A stretch of 64,000 nt of DNA, taken from the NCBI GenBank assembly GCA_010093685.1, contig MU006224.1, positions 1,270,476 to 1,334,475 on the forward strand, written 5' to 3'. Positions 22,587 to 34,087 of this stretch are shown here, piece by piece; position 1 is the stretch's first letter, and the number at the start of each line of letters is the position of its first letter. The notes under the pieces are model-generated. The model had not been told where the DNA came from. It saw only the letters and a list, made by a program, of their open reading frames with translations, and made no database searches. Position numbers and translations under genes: made by a program. Origin of the DNA: Ophiobolus disseminans. Lineage: Eukaryota; Ascomycota; Dothideomycetes; Pleosporales; Phaeosphaeriaceae.

Positions 22587-22770
22587 CGAAGGAGCTCTTA
22601 TTTGGTGACGCACCACCAAGTGCTGCGCAACATTTTAACGTGAACAGGAAGCTTGTATATCTTCACAACGCTAAAAACATTATTGAACATAACTACAGGG
22701 GTAGACACGTCTTGGTACACTAAGACTGAATAATGGAATTCTAGTACATCGTCCAAAACGACCTCCTTCG
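22587..22770. mobile_element. MITE-like element, copy 3
   Basis: This 184-bp element begins CGAAGGAGCTC and ends GACCTCCTTCG, perfectly flanked by TA on both sides (22585-22586 and 22771-22772). The terminal repeats extend inward imperfectly through TTTGG and GATGCACCA-like blocks shared with copies 1 and 2. Its right end lies 23 bp from the stop codon of the next minus-strand gene, so it probably forms part of that gene's 3' UTR or terminator. Confidence 0.8.
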
Positions 22771-22793
22771 TATAAGAAGCTTGTTGCTCAACA

Positions 22794-23346
22794 CTAAACT
22801 CCTTCATCTTCTTCTTCGATGCCTTGGAGCGTCATTTCCCAACGTTGTTCTTCCACTCCTCCAACAGCGTCTTCGCCTTCCTCCTCTTCCTCGCCATCCC
22901 CACCGGCCACTATATCCGGTATCGCACTATGCGTCACCGTGCACTCTTGATTCTCTATTAACCGTCCTGCACATCTATGTCAGCCGTCAAATACAGCTTC
23001 TTGGCATCTCGATTCTTGACGAACCTATAACTCCGCCCATTCCTTCTTCCATGTCCTCTAGTAACCTCTCGGCCCCAGCGATTGTTGAAGACTGGCCGTC
23101 GACGTAGCTTAGGAATTCATAGGATGTAGCTGGTGAGGTTGATGGGCCGGTGTAGAGGATCAGCGCGACGCCGTGGGTCACGTTGTCGTCTGTCGTGTAT
23201 GAAAGAAGGTCGAAAGATGATGAGGCGTGTGGGGAGCGGGTGCCGTAGAGGGCTGTGGCAAGACTGATGATGCGGGATTTGAGGGTGTCGAAAAGCTGGA
23301 GCTCTGCTAGGCGCGAAGCTGTATTTGTGGTGGAAGTATTGGACAT
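22794..23346 (-). CDS. Small conserved-looking protein of unknown function
   Basis: The N-terminal exon (23025-23346) encodes residues such as LYGTRSPHASSSFDLLSY and HGVALILYTGPSTSPATSYE. The C-terminal acidic part (22794-22966) has ENQECTVTHSAIPDIVAGG and ends EEEDEGV. A 58-nt intron (22967-23024) with weak GTTCGT donor, GCTGACAT branch and GTGCAG acceptor joins them in frame for 164 residues. However, the supposed intron itself reads FVKNRDAKKLYLTADIDVQD in a third frame, which would join both sides if one G were added at each edge. So either the intron is real or there are two single-base deletions. No family recognised. Confidence 0.55.
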
Positions 23347-23718
23347 GCTGATTTCCTAGGTAGCCTAGTCGGTGGGTTTCCTCGGAGCGTTTTGATTAAG
23401 GTGATCACCGTGTTTGTATAACGCGATGTGATGTGGTGTTTGTTTATGTGAATGTGTGGTTTCAGTGGAGGTGAGTGACGGTGCCTTCACTGACCATTTG
23501 TCGCGTTCACTCATGCAAGTTTGCGGTTCGCTACCAAAGATTGCATAAATTCACTACCGTGGTGATATATACACGCTGGTTTAGAGAACGCAACACTGAG
23601 TCGCCGTGCTGGCGTGGAAGCTCTCAATGGAACAATTTATGAGAACCCCTCTGGTAGCAATACCATGTAGCCTCCAGCCATCTCTAACACACCATTCCCA
23701 TCAGCCACACAATTCCCA
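23347..23718. other. Intergenic region
   Basis: 372 bp without a supported gene, presumably the promoter of the small unknown gene and the 3' UTR of the exonuclease gene. Confidence 0.4.
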
Positions 23719-24549
23719 TCAGCCACACAAGCCCGTCTTCTGGCCCGCCTTCCACTTCTTCTGCGCTTCGGCGATGACCCTCTCACTCCAACACCCATAC
23801 TTCTTCCACTCACCGTTTGGCTTATAACCGCTACTCTGGCTCTCCTTCACCCTCGCCTCACCCGCTTCCTTGATCATGACCTCCCAGAACGCACTCATCC
23901 TCCCGTGATACGTCTTCCATAATTGCGGCATAAGCACTACGTCCATCACACAATACTCCTGCACGATCGGGTTTAGGGGCCTCGTATTGAAGACCTCATA
24001 TGACCCGCCCTTCTCTGGCGCGAAGAGCTTGGTGCCCTGTTCCTTTACGACTCGCGCGCGCTCGAGCTGCGAAGACGAAATGCCGCTGTCGTGCTGAATG
24101 CATTTTGCGAGACCGTTGACATAACTGCGTGAGCGCCGCCCAGTAGTCGCCAGTTCCATGAGTTGCAGGTCGTCGACACACTTCAGAGAGACAGAGTAGT
24201 GCGAAAACAGGGCGTCGGAGTCGTTGCGGACATCGAAGAAGACTTTGGGGACGGTTGGAGACTCCAGTAGGGATTTGAGTGTCACGGCAGCTTCCAGACT
24301 ATGAGGCTGCTCGCCATTGGAAGTCTCTCTTGTAATGAATGCAGCAGCACCAAGGTTATGGATATCAATAAGATAGACCAGATTGTCGGGTAGGACGTAG
24401 AGAGTGAGCAACGATATGGTACCGTTTCTGCTGAGCTTTGCGCCTTCGAGATCGATGTATAGGCTTGGAGGGGACATAGGAAGCCCCTTTAGTGTATCGA
24501 GCATGGCTGAGATTTGGGTCGCGGTGGAGATGAATACAACAGTAGCCAT
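23719..24549 (-). CDS. DEDDy-type 3'-5' exonuclease domain protein
   Basis: A single-exon 276-residue protein. The exonuclease motifs are in order: Exo I YIDLEGAKL (Asp, Glu), Exo II KVFFDVRNDSDALF (Asp), and Exo III YCVMDVVLMPQLW with Tyr four residues before Asp, the DEDDy arrangement of the RNase D/WRN group. No HRDC or helicase domain is attached, so this is a stand-alone nuclease domain. The C-terminal helix ends KWKAGQKTGLCG. Substrate (RNA or DNA) and cellular role cannot be told from sequence. The ATG at 24549 is preceded by CTACATC and opens the first strand directly. Confidence 0.85.
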   Translation of the reverse strand: MATVVFISTATQISAMLDTLKGLPMSPPSLYIDLEGAKLSRNGTISLLTLYVLPDNLVYLIDIHNLGAAAFITRETSNGEQPHSLEAAVTLKSLLESPTVPKVFFDVRNDSDALFSHYSVSLKCVDDLQLMELATTGRRSRSYVNGLAKCIQHDSGISSSQLERARVVKEQGTKLFAPEKGGSYEVFNTRPLNPIVQEYCVMDVVLMPQLWKTYHGRMSAFWEVMIKEAGEARVKESQSSGYKPNGEWKKYGCWSERVIAEAQKKWKAGQKTGLCG

Positions 24550-24905
24550 GATGTAGCTGTGATATCTGTATAAATCGACATAGCGGCATGCGAGCTGGTC
24601 TTATACTTCATGGATAACGTGCGAGCAGGTTCTAGAAGCGGGAAGAGATCGAAAGGACTATATCCAGCGTTATTCCTGAAGTTTGCCAATCGTTACGCGA
24701 CGATAGTGCTTCCTGGATGGATCCAGTATTTTTTTCGGATGTCTACAGGTGATGCTGGAATTTGTTGAAGATAGCCAGATTTCATAGTAACTAGAAATAA
24801 TATACAGACACGCAACGCCGTCCAAGAGCCCAAGTCAAACTGCAGTCGCGCTGCGTCGCACCGCGCCGCAAGCCGAACAGTACACGCATGCCACTACCCG
24901 CTAAA
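24550..24905. other. Intergenic region
   Basis: 356 bp between two minus-strand genes; AT-richer centre near 24720-24810; no gene or repeat recognised. Confidence 0.4.
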
Positions 24906-26940
24906 TCACTGTGAGCCCCAATTATCGTCATCATCGTCCACCCTGCGCAGTACCAGTGCATGCCTGTCACGAGCACTATCATCCACATCCAGCGACGCCC
25001 GAAGCTTCTTCACGTACATGCCAAATTCTCCGAAGCTGCTGAGATCCATTGATCTCGTACACGTAACGAGGTTGTTGGCCACCGAGTGGAGTATATCGTA
25101 CTGCCGTTTGGTTTTGATGTACATCTTTCTGACGTTGTCCTCTCTCTTATCCTCATCCGTCGACGACTGGAACGGAGCTGGCGATAGCGTTGAGTGAGTG
25201 CCGTATAACTTCGCAGGTGTTTTGAGCGTTTCGATCTCCTTGGCCAGGCGGGTCTTCTCGTCTTCTAGGGCTTCGATACGGGGGTCGGACCTCGCCGCTT
25301 GCGACTTGAGGATGTCCTCTAGGAGCTCTTCGTGGCGCTTCTCGTCTTGTTTGCGGGCTTCAATCTGTTGGTCGAGTAGATTTTGAACAGCCTGAAGCTC
25401 ATTCTCATGCTTCGCCTGTTGTGCGTCTTTCGCTGACACTGCCTCCTGAATATATTCGCGAAGCTGATTGCGGAGCTGATCGCGTTCTGCAGCAGCCGCA
25501 CGTGCTTCCTGTCTCTCGGCTTCGAAGTCCCTCGTCATCTTAGCTAGCTCCTGCCTATTCTTCTGATCCGCCTTGTAAATCCCCAGCTGCGAGTCCGCTT
25601 GCATCTGCACTATCTCCTGCTTCAATTTCTCTACAGTAGCTTGTAGTTCTCTTTGGTTCTTCTGCAGCTTCTCATTATCCTCTGTCATCTTCTGACTCGA
25701 AGGACCTATGGTTTGGCCTGACGTACTATCAGGAGTAACTGCTTTGGAGAAACTCCAGCTGAGGTCTGAACCAGAGGATTTGGAGAATGTACCGGGAACT
25801 GGGACTCTCGTCGTTTGGGGCTGCGTTTTCAGTGCTCGAAGCATTCTTGGGGGCGATTGGTTCGTCTTCTTGGATATTGGCCCCTCGGTGTCGGTTTCGT
25901 CGTCTGAGAGAACGATTATTTCGTGAGGCGGGATTTTGTTCAATGTAAAAGTGTTGCTGGCGCTCGTGCTGGCCACGTTGCTGCTGCCGTCGCTGGTTTC
26001 AATTTTCCTGCCGATGTTTGCCTTCGAGTCGGTTCTGGATAGTTTGACTGGGGGTTCGTCGACGTCGCTCTCGGTTTTTGTGGCTGGCCTCTTCCTAGAT
26101 CCGGGCTCCACGGCCTTACCCTTGCCTTTAGCGCCGCTCTTCTTGGGAGGCCTGCCCCGTCTCTTACTCACCGTAGCCGTCACCGTGTACTTCTTGGTTC
26201 GTGAAGCAGGCGGCATGTTGCCCTCCGAGGGTTCCACTGCACTGTCGATAGTAGTGCCTGAATGGGTTCGCGCCTCGAAGTTTGAGGCGTGTGTCCGATC
26301 GAGGGTGGTGTCACGCGGGGTTGACGAGTCTCGCACAGGTTCACTTGGCGCTGAGCGAGAGCTGTAGACGTGCTCTCGATTGAAGAGCAGACTGGTAAAG
26401 AGATCTGAGGACTGTTGGTAGCGGGTGAGAAAGCGGTCTGGAGACATGACGCGACGGGCGAACAGATCCTATGTCTACAGATTATACGCGAGCAACAGGG
26501 CGCAAGGTAAGTGAGGAAGTAGAATGGAGGACATACTAGTGGGGTTTGCTTCAGAGACCACTGAAAAGTCAAATAGTGGTGCCTTACGTAGCGCTGCGGC
26601 TTGATCGTTGATAGGCTAGGCTGACGAGAGTGTGGTGTAGGAGATATGACGGGAGAGTTGTCGCAGATTTCTGATATGCGAGGCCGTTGCAATCTTACGG
26701 GAGGTGAAGGTAGCCTCACTGCGGATCTGGGCGCATACGATAAGGAACCGAAGAGAGCGCGGTGAGTATCGCTGGAAGGTTGACGGACTATGATTGCTGG
26801 TTTATTGGATCTGGGATATGGTATCCTGGAGCGATCCACTAGGCCAACCTGACGTCAAAAATCTGAGGGCGTCTATCGAACAGCGCTGTCTTGTCTAGCA
26901 AATTGTAATCTGGTGTGTTCAACTCGTTGTAGCAGGCCAT
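24906..26940 (-). CDS. AT-hook coiled-coil nuclear protein, unknown function
   Basis: The main exon (24906-26468) and an upstream exon (from 26537) are joined in phase 0 by a 68-nt intron with GTATGT donor. The protein has an AT-hook-like KRRGRPPKK, Lys/Arg-rich stretches, a hydrophobic-acidic HEIIVLSDDETD that looks like a SUMO-interacting motif, a coiled coil of about 160 residues and a C-terminal block MYIKTKRQYDILHSVANNLV. The likely true N-terminus begins at the ATG at 26940 (MACYNELNTPDYNLLDKTAL) and flows into LVDRSRIPYPRSNK only if one G is added near 26842; otherwise a stop intervenes. Without that, translation could begin at 26447. DNA binding is inferred from the AT-hook; a chromosome-linked role is speculation. 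Confidence 0.65.
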
Positions 26941-27173
26941 ACTTCTGGAGTTGGGATATCAGATCGTCGGCACGACACACAGTCGGCTGAGATGAAAGTC
27001 TTTTGATTCGCAACGCCGCCTCCAAGAAGATGAATCTCTCCGACTCCAACACAATCCCACAATGCGCCGAACCCAGCCTAAGCTATGCTGTAATCATACA
27101 TGATATCGTCAAAGAAAATACTAGAAGAAGAAGAAGAGAAGTGAATATCGTACAACAAAAAATTACGCACGTA

Positions 27174-30100
27174 CTAATACATCTCTGAAGAATCGTCCCT
27201 ATCCTGGCCCCTCATACTGCCGACCACACTTTGTCTGCCACTTCTGCCAGTACGACTTCCAGAAGCCGATGCGCTCCTGTGAATGCTTTCCGTCCCGTCT
27301 TCGTTCCGTTCTCTTTCTTTCTCGAGCGCAGCCCTCAAGTCAGCGTTCTCCTCAACCTTCTGCTCTAGTCTCTTCCTCGCACCACTACGATCCAGCAGTC
27401 GCGCCTCTCGTTCCGCTTTGAGTCGCCGTTCTAGCTCTTTGAGGCGATGTATCCATTTCTGCTCACTGGGTTGGAGGGGTACAGAGGCGGGATATGGGTG
27501 ACCGGGTGGCTGATTCTGAGAGTGTTCGACAACGGAGGCAGAATGTGCACGAAGCAGCGTTTGTGCCATGCTAGCTCGTTTGGAGGAAGTGGGTGAACCG
27601 TTTCGGGATGGGGAGCGGCTGACGATGACTTCATTACCGGACTGTGTAGTCGTCGTAATGGCGCGAAGAGTCTGAACTTCCGTACGCAGATTCTTGTTCT
27701 CCGTCCGAAGCTTTGTGACCTCTGGAGAGTTGACGTCGACTAGTCCGCCGCGGACGGTGCTTGGCCGACCAATGGACATTGACTGTCTTTGTGCTTGTAC
27801 AATCTTTTCGAGCTGATCTAGTCGCTTGACGCGTACGTCAAGTGTGTGCTCCAGTGTTTGGTAGTCGCGGACCAAATCTTTCTCCATGGTTCGAATTCTG
27901 ATCTTGAACCCCCCAATGACACCCTCAACCGTCTTGACAGCGAGTATCATATTCTTGTTGAAGCCTTGGATGTTCTTTGATATGAGCTCCATCGAAGTGA
28001 GCTCGCCATTGACGAGAGCGTTGTTGCGACACCACTCAGCGCCACACAAGGTCGACAGACGATTCCACAAAGCATACAGAAGGTTGTTGCGCTCAAGTAG
28101 CTGCTCTTTGTACTGCCTTTCAAGGCCATGCAGCCTCTGGCGGTCTTGGCTGCGGAGAGTCTCGAGTTCAAGTACTCTTGTTTCATGTTGTTGTATCGTC
28201 CTAGACACAGATTGCTGACCACGTTGCGCTGTCTCGTAAGCATTTTTGTCTTGACGTCGTGCATGGCGCTCGCGCTCAAGTAGATCTGTGAGGCGACGCG
28301 TCTCCATGCCACTGCTCTCAAGCAACGTGTCGCGGCTACGAAGTAATCGATCCTTCTCCGCGAGGTCGGTTTTTGTGTTGTCCAGTTCCTGCATGGTAGC
28401 CTCAAGGTCTCGCTGTAGTTTGACAATGTCCTATCTTTGTGTTAGCAAGGAGCTTTGTGGAATAGGAAGTAGATCGGTTACCTTGAAAAGGCTGGACCTT
28501 GTGCCATTGAGATTACCAAGGGTTTCACGTAGACCAAGCTCAAGCTCATCAAGTCGTTGTTTCCAGGTGGATGCTTCAACTTCTTTACCCGAAAGATTCT
28601 TTCGCAGTCTCCTGCAATCTTCTTTGAGCTTAGTGAGTTGTGTGTTGAGATCATTGATAATCTTCTCCACCTCCTGCTTCTCTCGGTTGTCCAGGACGTC
28701 ACGCTGTTGTCTCTCTTCAGCGATCCGCTCTTCGACGTCTCGAAGGCGTTCTCTCCCATCTTGTATTGCGATCTGAGCATTGTTGAAGGCCGACTCAAGT
28801 TCGCCTATCTTGATTTTGTCACCCTCTTGCTCTTCGCGCAGGAAGTCGATCTCGCCTTGGCAAGTTTCGAGCTGCACTTCAAGCCTCTCAGTCTTCGCTC
28901 TTTCGTCGCTCAACAGTTTGTCTTGTCTATTTAGCTCTTGGTTGGCATCTACAAGCTCGGCTTCAAGACCCTGGATCTTCCGCAAGCTTGCGTCTCGATC
29001 ATCTTCCAGGTTCAATAGACTTTCGCTGACGTTTTTCATCTCTTGTTGTAGTGCGTTGAAATCTTCGGTCGTGTTCTCAAGTTCGATGATAAGCCGTTCG
29101 CGCTCTTGTTGCCCCAGGTCGAGATCATTTTCAAGTCTCTGTAAGGTGTCCAGCGCTTCCTGTCTGAGTTCCTCACATTCCTGTTCCTTATCTTGGAGCA
29201 TCTCCAATGCCTCGTCTCTTTCGTTTGACAATGCTTGCAAATCCTCGGTGGAAGCTTCAACCTCCTTCTCAAGCTCTGCAACCTTATTCTCGGCGGTTTC
29301 GAGCATGTCCAGGTGACCATTGAGTTGATCATCAAGCTCTTTGTAGGACAGCTTCATCTGCGAAAGCTCGTCCCGTAGGGTGGCATACTTGGTTTCGAGA
29401 TCCTCCCGTTCTGGATCACTCACCTGAGTTATTCGAGTCCCGCCGCTCGCTCGAGATACGGATCTCATGTGGTTGCGAGATATCGATCGCTCCAGGATAC
29501 TATCACCAGCAGTCGATCCAGCGTCCCCTCGACGAATGGTCAGCTTCAAGCCTTCGTTCTCTTCTCTCAGGCGGAGGTTCTCCCGGTTTCGCGACGTGAG
29601 CATAGAAACTTGAGCATGGAGATCCCGCTGTAACTTGTCGTTGTCATTCTGCAACTGATCCACGAAAGTTCCACTTGTTCCACCGACAGATATTGACGGA
29701 GTCTGCTCGTTGCCATCAGACCCTGAGTGAGAGCGAGTTGTGAATGACTGTTGTATCCGGCGCGTGTTGCTGTAGACCTTGTTGATCTGCTGGGTTGAGC
29801 TAGGCCGCTGTTGCAGTTGGATGTTCTGCTCTCGTAGACGCTGCACCTCAGCGCGAAGGTTCTCACTCTCTGTTTCGGCTTGCTGGCATCGAGTCTCCAC
29901 TTGTTCACGGCGTGCGCGTTCGTCCTCGAAATCTTCTTTCCACAGGTTGATGGCTTCGTTGAGTCCGGCAGAATCAGCCGAAGGACTTTGCTCTCGCATG
30001 GTCTTGATATAGTCCGCCATCCGTCTGTTGTCAGCCTCTTTCTGTAGCGCCTCCTGCTGCCATTGCTCAACGATCGTCTCGGTGCTCTCTAAGCGCTCTC

Positions 30101-31916
30101 GAAGGAACTCGATCTCTTCTTCCAGCTCAGCCTGCCGTGACGATTGATCACTCTTCTCGTCTTCCGAGCCACTGCCGATCTCCTTGGTAGGGGCAAGTCC
30201 ATCCTCGTGCGCTTTCAGTCTACGCTCTAGATCGCGTATCTTTTTGCGCAAAGACTGCGTTTCTTTCTTCTCGGTCGCAAGATCTGTCTGCAGTTGCACA
30301 TTCTTGGATATCATATCTTTGACACCTTCGTCGGATCGGTTCTGCAGAGCTTGGTCAAGGAAGTGGATCTTCAGCTTCAGGTCAAAGTTCTCTTTGCTGA
30401 GTTTGTCGATTTTGCTGTTCTGCTCCTTCAAGGTAAGATTGTGCTTGCTCCGGGTGAAGGGTGTTGCCATGTGCCGTTTGTCTGGGGATCGGGAGTGCTT
30501 CGCCCGGAACTCGCGTGCGACAGTGTCGGGGACCTGGATATCTTGAACGTGTCTAGCAATCACGGTATCGGTAGGTGCAATCGGTTGGACGCTGTGAGCA
30601 CGTGGTGTTTCGGGCGGGGTCGCGGTGTTTGCCTTCTCTTCCTCTAGTCGTCCCAGGCTAGCATCGGGGTAAAGTAGCCCAGACAGTGAGTTTGAGCTGA
30701 TGCTGCGGTGCTTCTCCCAAGGGTTGACGTCACTGTAGCCGGACATGGAGGACGCAATGCTTCCAAGACTAGGCAGTCTCGACAATCCCAAACTGGCCCT
30801 GTGAGGCACTGAGCGAGGTATGGCTCCGCCTGTCTGCAACGCGTAGTCTGCACCTAAACTGGCCGTACTAGCTCCGTCGCCAGACACATCCGATCGATTT
30901 GTAAACGAGGACACTGACGAGCGTTGGCTAGAGTGGCGATTTTGCAGGAAGCTTGGCCGCTTTCGCGCTCTCGGAGAAGTCATTGCAGAGGCAGCTTCAG
31001 GAACAGCCATGCTCTCCATGCTAAAATCATGATCGGAAGAGAGGAGCGAGGAGCCGTCTTCGAGTTGGGAGAAATCAGGGGCTTTCACGGTGGATGCGCT
31101 TGATGTTGGACGCAGCGAATGCTCTGCGTCCTTCTGTTCGGCGCCTGCAAGCACGTGCGGCTCGCCTGAAGCGGGTTGTGTTTCGTGCCCATCTTCAGCT
31201 GGCTGGTCCTTGGTAGCCCGTGACTGGTTTCGCAGTGCAGCGTCTGCAGAGGGAGAAGACGGCGCGGCTTCTGATGTCGAGGCTCCTGCGCCTGGCGACT
31301 CGTCTGTGGCAAAGTCCAGCCTCCGCGTGGCCGGTGTCTTGTATGCATCTGCTGGAGTCGATGGTTCCTCGGACAGTATCGAGGCGTCGGCATCGTGGGT
31401 GGGCTTCGTTGGAGTGTTTCCGCTCCGGACCTCCAGCTTCTTAGGTTTCTTGGGCTTCTTCTTCAGCTTTGTCATCTCCTCCAGGTTTGCCATGACTCTC
31501 TGCAGGTCGGCATCCGCCTCGGGTTTGGCAGACGCAGGGCGCGCGTTGCCCGGCGAGCCGCCAAACAGGTAGGTGTCGTCCGCGCCCGTCTGTCCCTGGG
31601 CCGCATCGGCCTGCGCAGCCCCCTCAGGCAGAAAACTGGATTCCAGGTCCATCAGCTGCCGGTTCATCTCGCGGTCCATCAAGACGCTGCCGTCGCCGTG
31701 CGTGTTGCCCTCCTTGAAGTCCTGCCGCAGGAAGCTGTCGTCATCGCCCGCCGGCAGCGGCGGCAGGTCCGAGTCGGGCAGGTCGAACGACTTGATATCC
31801 TCGGACTCGGAGATATCGTGCGCCATGTGCTCGTGAGGAGACGTCGGCCTGGCATCGGGCGTGTTTGGACTCGGTGGCTCAGCAGTCGAGGCAGGAGCGC
31901 TCGTCGCGGCGGCCAT
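27174..31916 (-). CDS. apsB: ApsB/Mto1-like microtubule-organising centre protein
   Basis: Two exons (28482-31916, 27174-28430) with a 51-nt intron give 1563 residues. A disordered, acidic Ser/Pro-rich N-terminal 480 residues precedes a centrosomin motif 1 at about 490-520 (LKEQNSKIDKLSKENFDLKL), the site that binds and activates gamma-tubulin complexes. Most of the rest is coiled coil with heptads. A conserved block at about 1255-1360 (LLYALWNRLSTLCGAEWC, then NMILAVKTVEGVIGGFKIRI) resembles the C-terminal targeting region of Mto1/ApsB. In Aspergillus ApsB sits at spindle pole bodies and septal microtubule organisers, and mutants make anucleate sterigmata. Length and order fit; the splice junction LFK/DIVKLQRDLEAT preserves the coil. 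Confidence 0.92.
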
Positions 31917-32632
31917 CGGTGCAGGTGCGCGCGCAACGTGTGTGGCAGTCGCGTCGGGTTCGAGAGTGTAGACAGGCAGTCATCAGCATATTGGGACCGT
32001 TGCGGCAGGGGCGGGCTTGGATATTCGCAAAAGCACTGTGACGCTCTCCCTGCGCGCCGACAACACAACACACGCTAAGCAACTGTTTGGGGTCCGTGCC
32101 CACCGTTACACGTCGTCCACGACGGCACAACGGTCTCAACGTCTCGGAGTATCTACCGTCACTTGACATTTCTCCACACAGCATGCTATTATGGCCGTTT
32201 AATTTCGCAAATGTAAAGTGGTGCATGACGACATGAATTCGAGATGAAGCAGGAGGACGTCATCCCCTGAAACAATCGAGTGAGCAAAAATTAAGCCCAG
32301 AAGCGAAGTATCCTCAACTGGCAGCAACCGCCTTTTCGCTACACGTTCCGTGATCTTCTGCAAAATTACACTAATCCCCTTGCCCACCAGCGCTCTTTCT
32401 CAGAGCCAGGCCAGCACCCGTGAGCCTGTCCAACCTCGTTTAATGATGTCATTCCTGTTTCTCCAGATGCGAGCCACTACGCCAAAGCTCCTGTTCTGCC
32501 GAGGAAAGTTGCGTATAGCGATGCCGGGTATACAACGAAAGCTCATGCTTTTGCGCCTCTCGAGCTCCGCGCACATGACGCAACACTCCAACAACTCTGG
32601 CTTCAAGCGTAACAAATTTGATGCTTGCCCGT
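31917..32632. other. Intergenic region, apsB promoter and RPA34 3' region
   Basis: 716 bp with no supported gene. Plus-strand frames here are shadows extending out of the apsB 5' end or the RPA34 3' end. Confidence 0.4.
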
Positions 32633-33915
32633 TCAAGGCTTCGCCGTGTCGGCTTGGCGAGAATGCTTCTTCTCCTTCCTTGCCTTTTTCTCCTCGGGTG
32701 TCCGGTGCTTCTTGGCCTTCTTCGATGGTACCTCCGTTGGCACATCTCCGTTTACGTCGACGTGTTTCCTCTTCTTTTTCTGTGACGGCAGGTTGAGCTC
32801 ATTTGGCATACCGAGTCCTGCTGTTTCCTGTGGTGTATCGTCTTCGCTATCTGATTCACCGAGTGTGCCTACGTCACCACCACTGAATCCGGTCGGAAGA
32901 AAGCGCATCTTGAGACCCTTCAGCTGCGGACGGGGCGCGCGGATGGTGGATCGTGTGATGGAGGCTGCTGCCTCCGAACCGGTGTTCTGGTCGGCCTGCT
33001 TGGAGCTTAGATGCGGGAGCTGCACAACAGCTTGCAGATGGAGAGTCTGCGATATCCGTGCGCCAGCTAGCGACATTTCAGTATGAAGACGTTGAGTGTA
33101 AGCGCGACAAGCCTACCAGATTTGAGCCCGCTGCCCTTGGGCACCATGACCTCGCGCGCGCCGTCATCACTCTGCTCCGCCTTTGAGAAGCCATAGGCAG
33201 TGCCCTTGTGCTCCAGCACAGCCGCGCCTTTCATGGCTGCGCTCATATCTATGTCTTGCAGGTGTTTCAGTGACACACCCGCAGGGGCCGTGATGTGCCA
33301 TATCTGCTTTCCCTCCAAGTGGTCGAATATGCGTGTAGACTTTGACGTGGTCTTGTCGTTGCAGGGTACAGGATTGAAGCCTCTGGGCGGTACGAAGGCT
33401 TGCGCGGGACGGAACTCGACCGCGTGCGATGTCTTTTGGGGGGGCCGCGTGGGTGTCTGGCCGGACTGGGGTGGTTTGTCCGCTACCGATTCCTCACTGG
33501 AAGACGCCGAGCTGCTGTCGCTGTCGCTCTCTTCTGCAGGATCGGTCCATTTCTCGTTCCCAGGGAGCTTCGTCTGTATCTCGCGGCCTGGTGCCTCATC
33601 ATCGTCCGTCTGCTCTGAGCTAGACAGCAACTCCGCGGCTTGCTCCTCGGTCGCAATTTGCTTCGGCGCAGGTTTCTTGGGCGTGAACTGTACCTTTGAT
33701 TTCGTCTTCGGTTTGGCGGATCCGTCGGGTCGGTGTACGGCTATGCTGGTCTTGGGCTTTGGTGCAGTCTTCGGTCGGGGCGCGTTCTCGTTGGTGGAAT
33801 CGTCGTCGCTGACGATGAACTCCTGGCTCAGTTGCGCTTTCGAGGGCGTGCCATTCGCCTTCGGCTTGGGCTTGGAGCCCGGCAGCGGCACCGGTGTTCT
33901 CTTGACTTCCTTCAT
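32633..33915 (-). CDS. RPA34: RNA polymerase I subunit Rpa34-like
   Basis: Two exons (33117-33915, 32633-33066) joined by a 50-nt intron give 410 residues. The N-terminal 150 residues are Lys/Pro/Ser-rich and acidic and look disordered. The dimerisation region at about 185-300 contains GKQIWHITAPAGVSLKHLQD, then AAVLEHKGTAYGF and VMVPKGSGLKS, followed across the intron by AGARISQTLHLQAVVQLPHL. The C-terminal tail is strongly basic (KKKRKHVDVN, KKAKKHRTPEEKKARKEKKH). This is the pattern of the Rpa34.5/PAF49 family, which pairs with Rpa49 on RNA polymerase I in the nucleolus and aids elongation and initiation. It is divergent from GRC3. Confidence 0.85.
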
Positions 33916-34087
33916 CGCGCGCGTCGGTCCATGTTGGATGCGCCGGGAGAGTCGACGCTTGCCGCAACTTTTTTGTCGGCGGACAAGGATCTTTCCCCGC
34001 GCTGCATCGCGCTAAACTTGATTGGCGGCGCTAACAACACTTGATTCTTCGACTTTATCCTGATCCTGATCACCACTGTAAACAATT
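33916..34087. promoter_or_regulatory. Bidirectional promoter between RPA34 and GRC3
   Basis: Only 172 bp separate two divergent start codons. Both products act in RNA polymerase I transcription or pre-rRNA processing, which suggests co-regulation. An inverted CCAAT box (ATTGG) is visible near 34021. No other factor site is claimed. Confidence 0.6.

Noticed and set aside
26561..26587. A GTAAGG...TTCAG pair considered as an intron in the AT-hook gene
   Set aside because: It would be only 27 nt, below any plausible fungal intron, and the sequence is open in frame.
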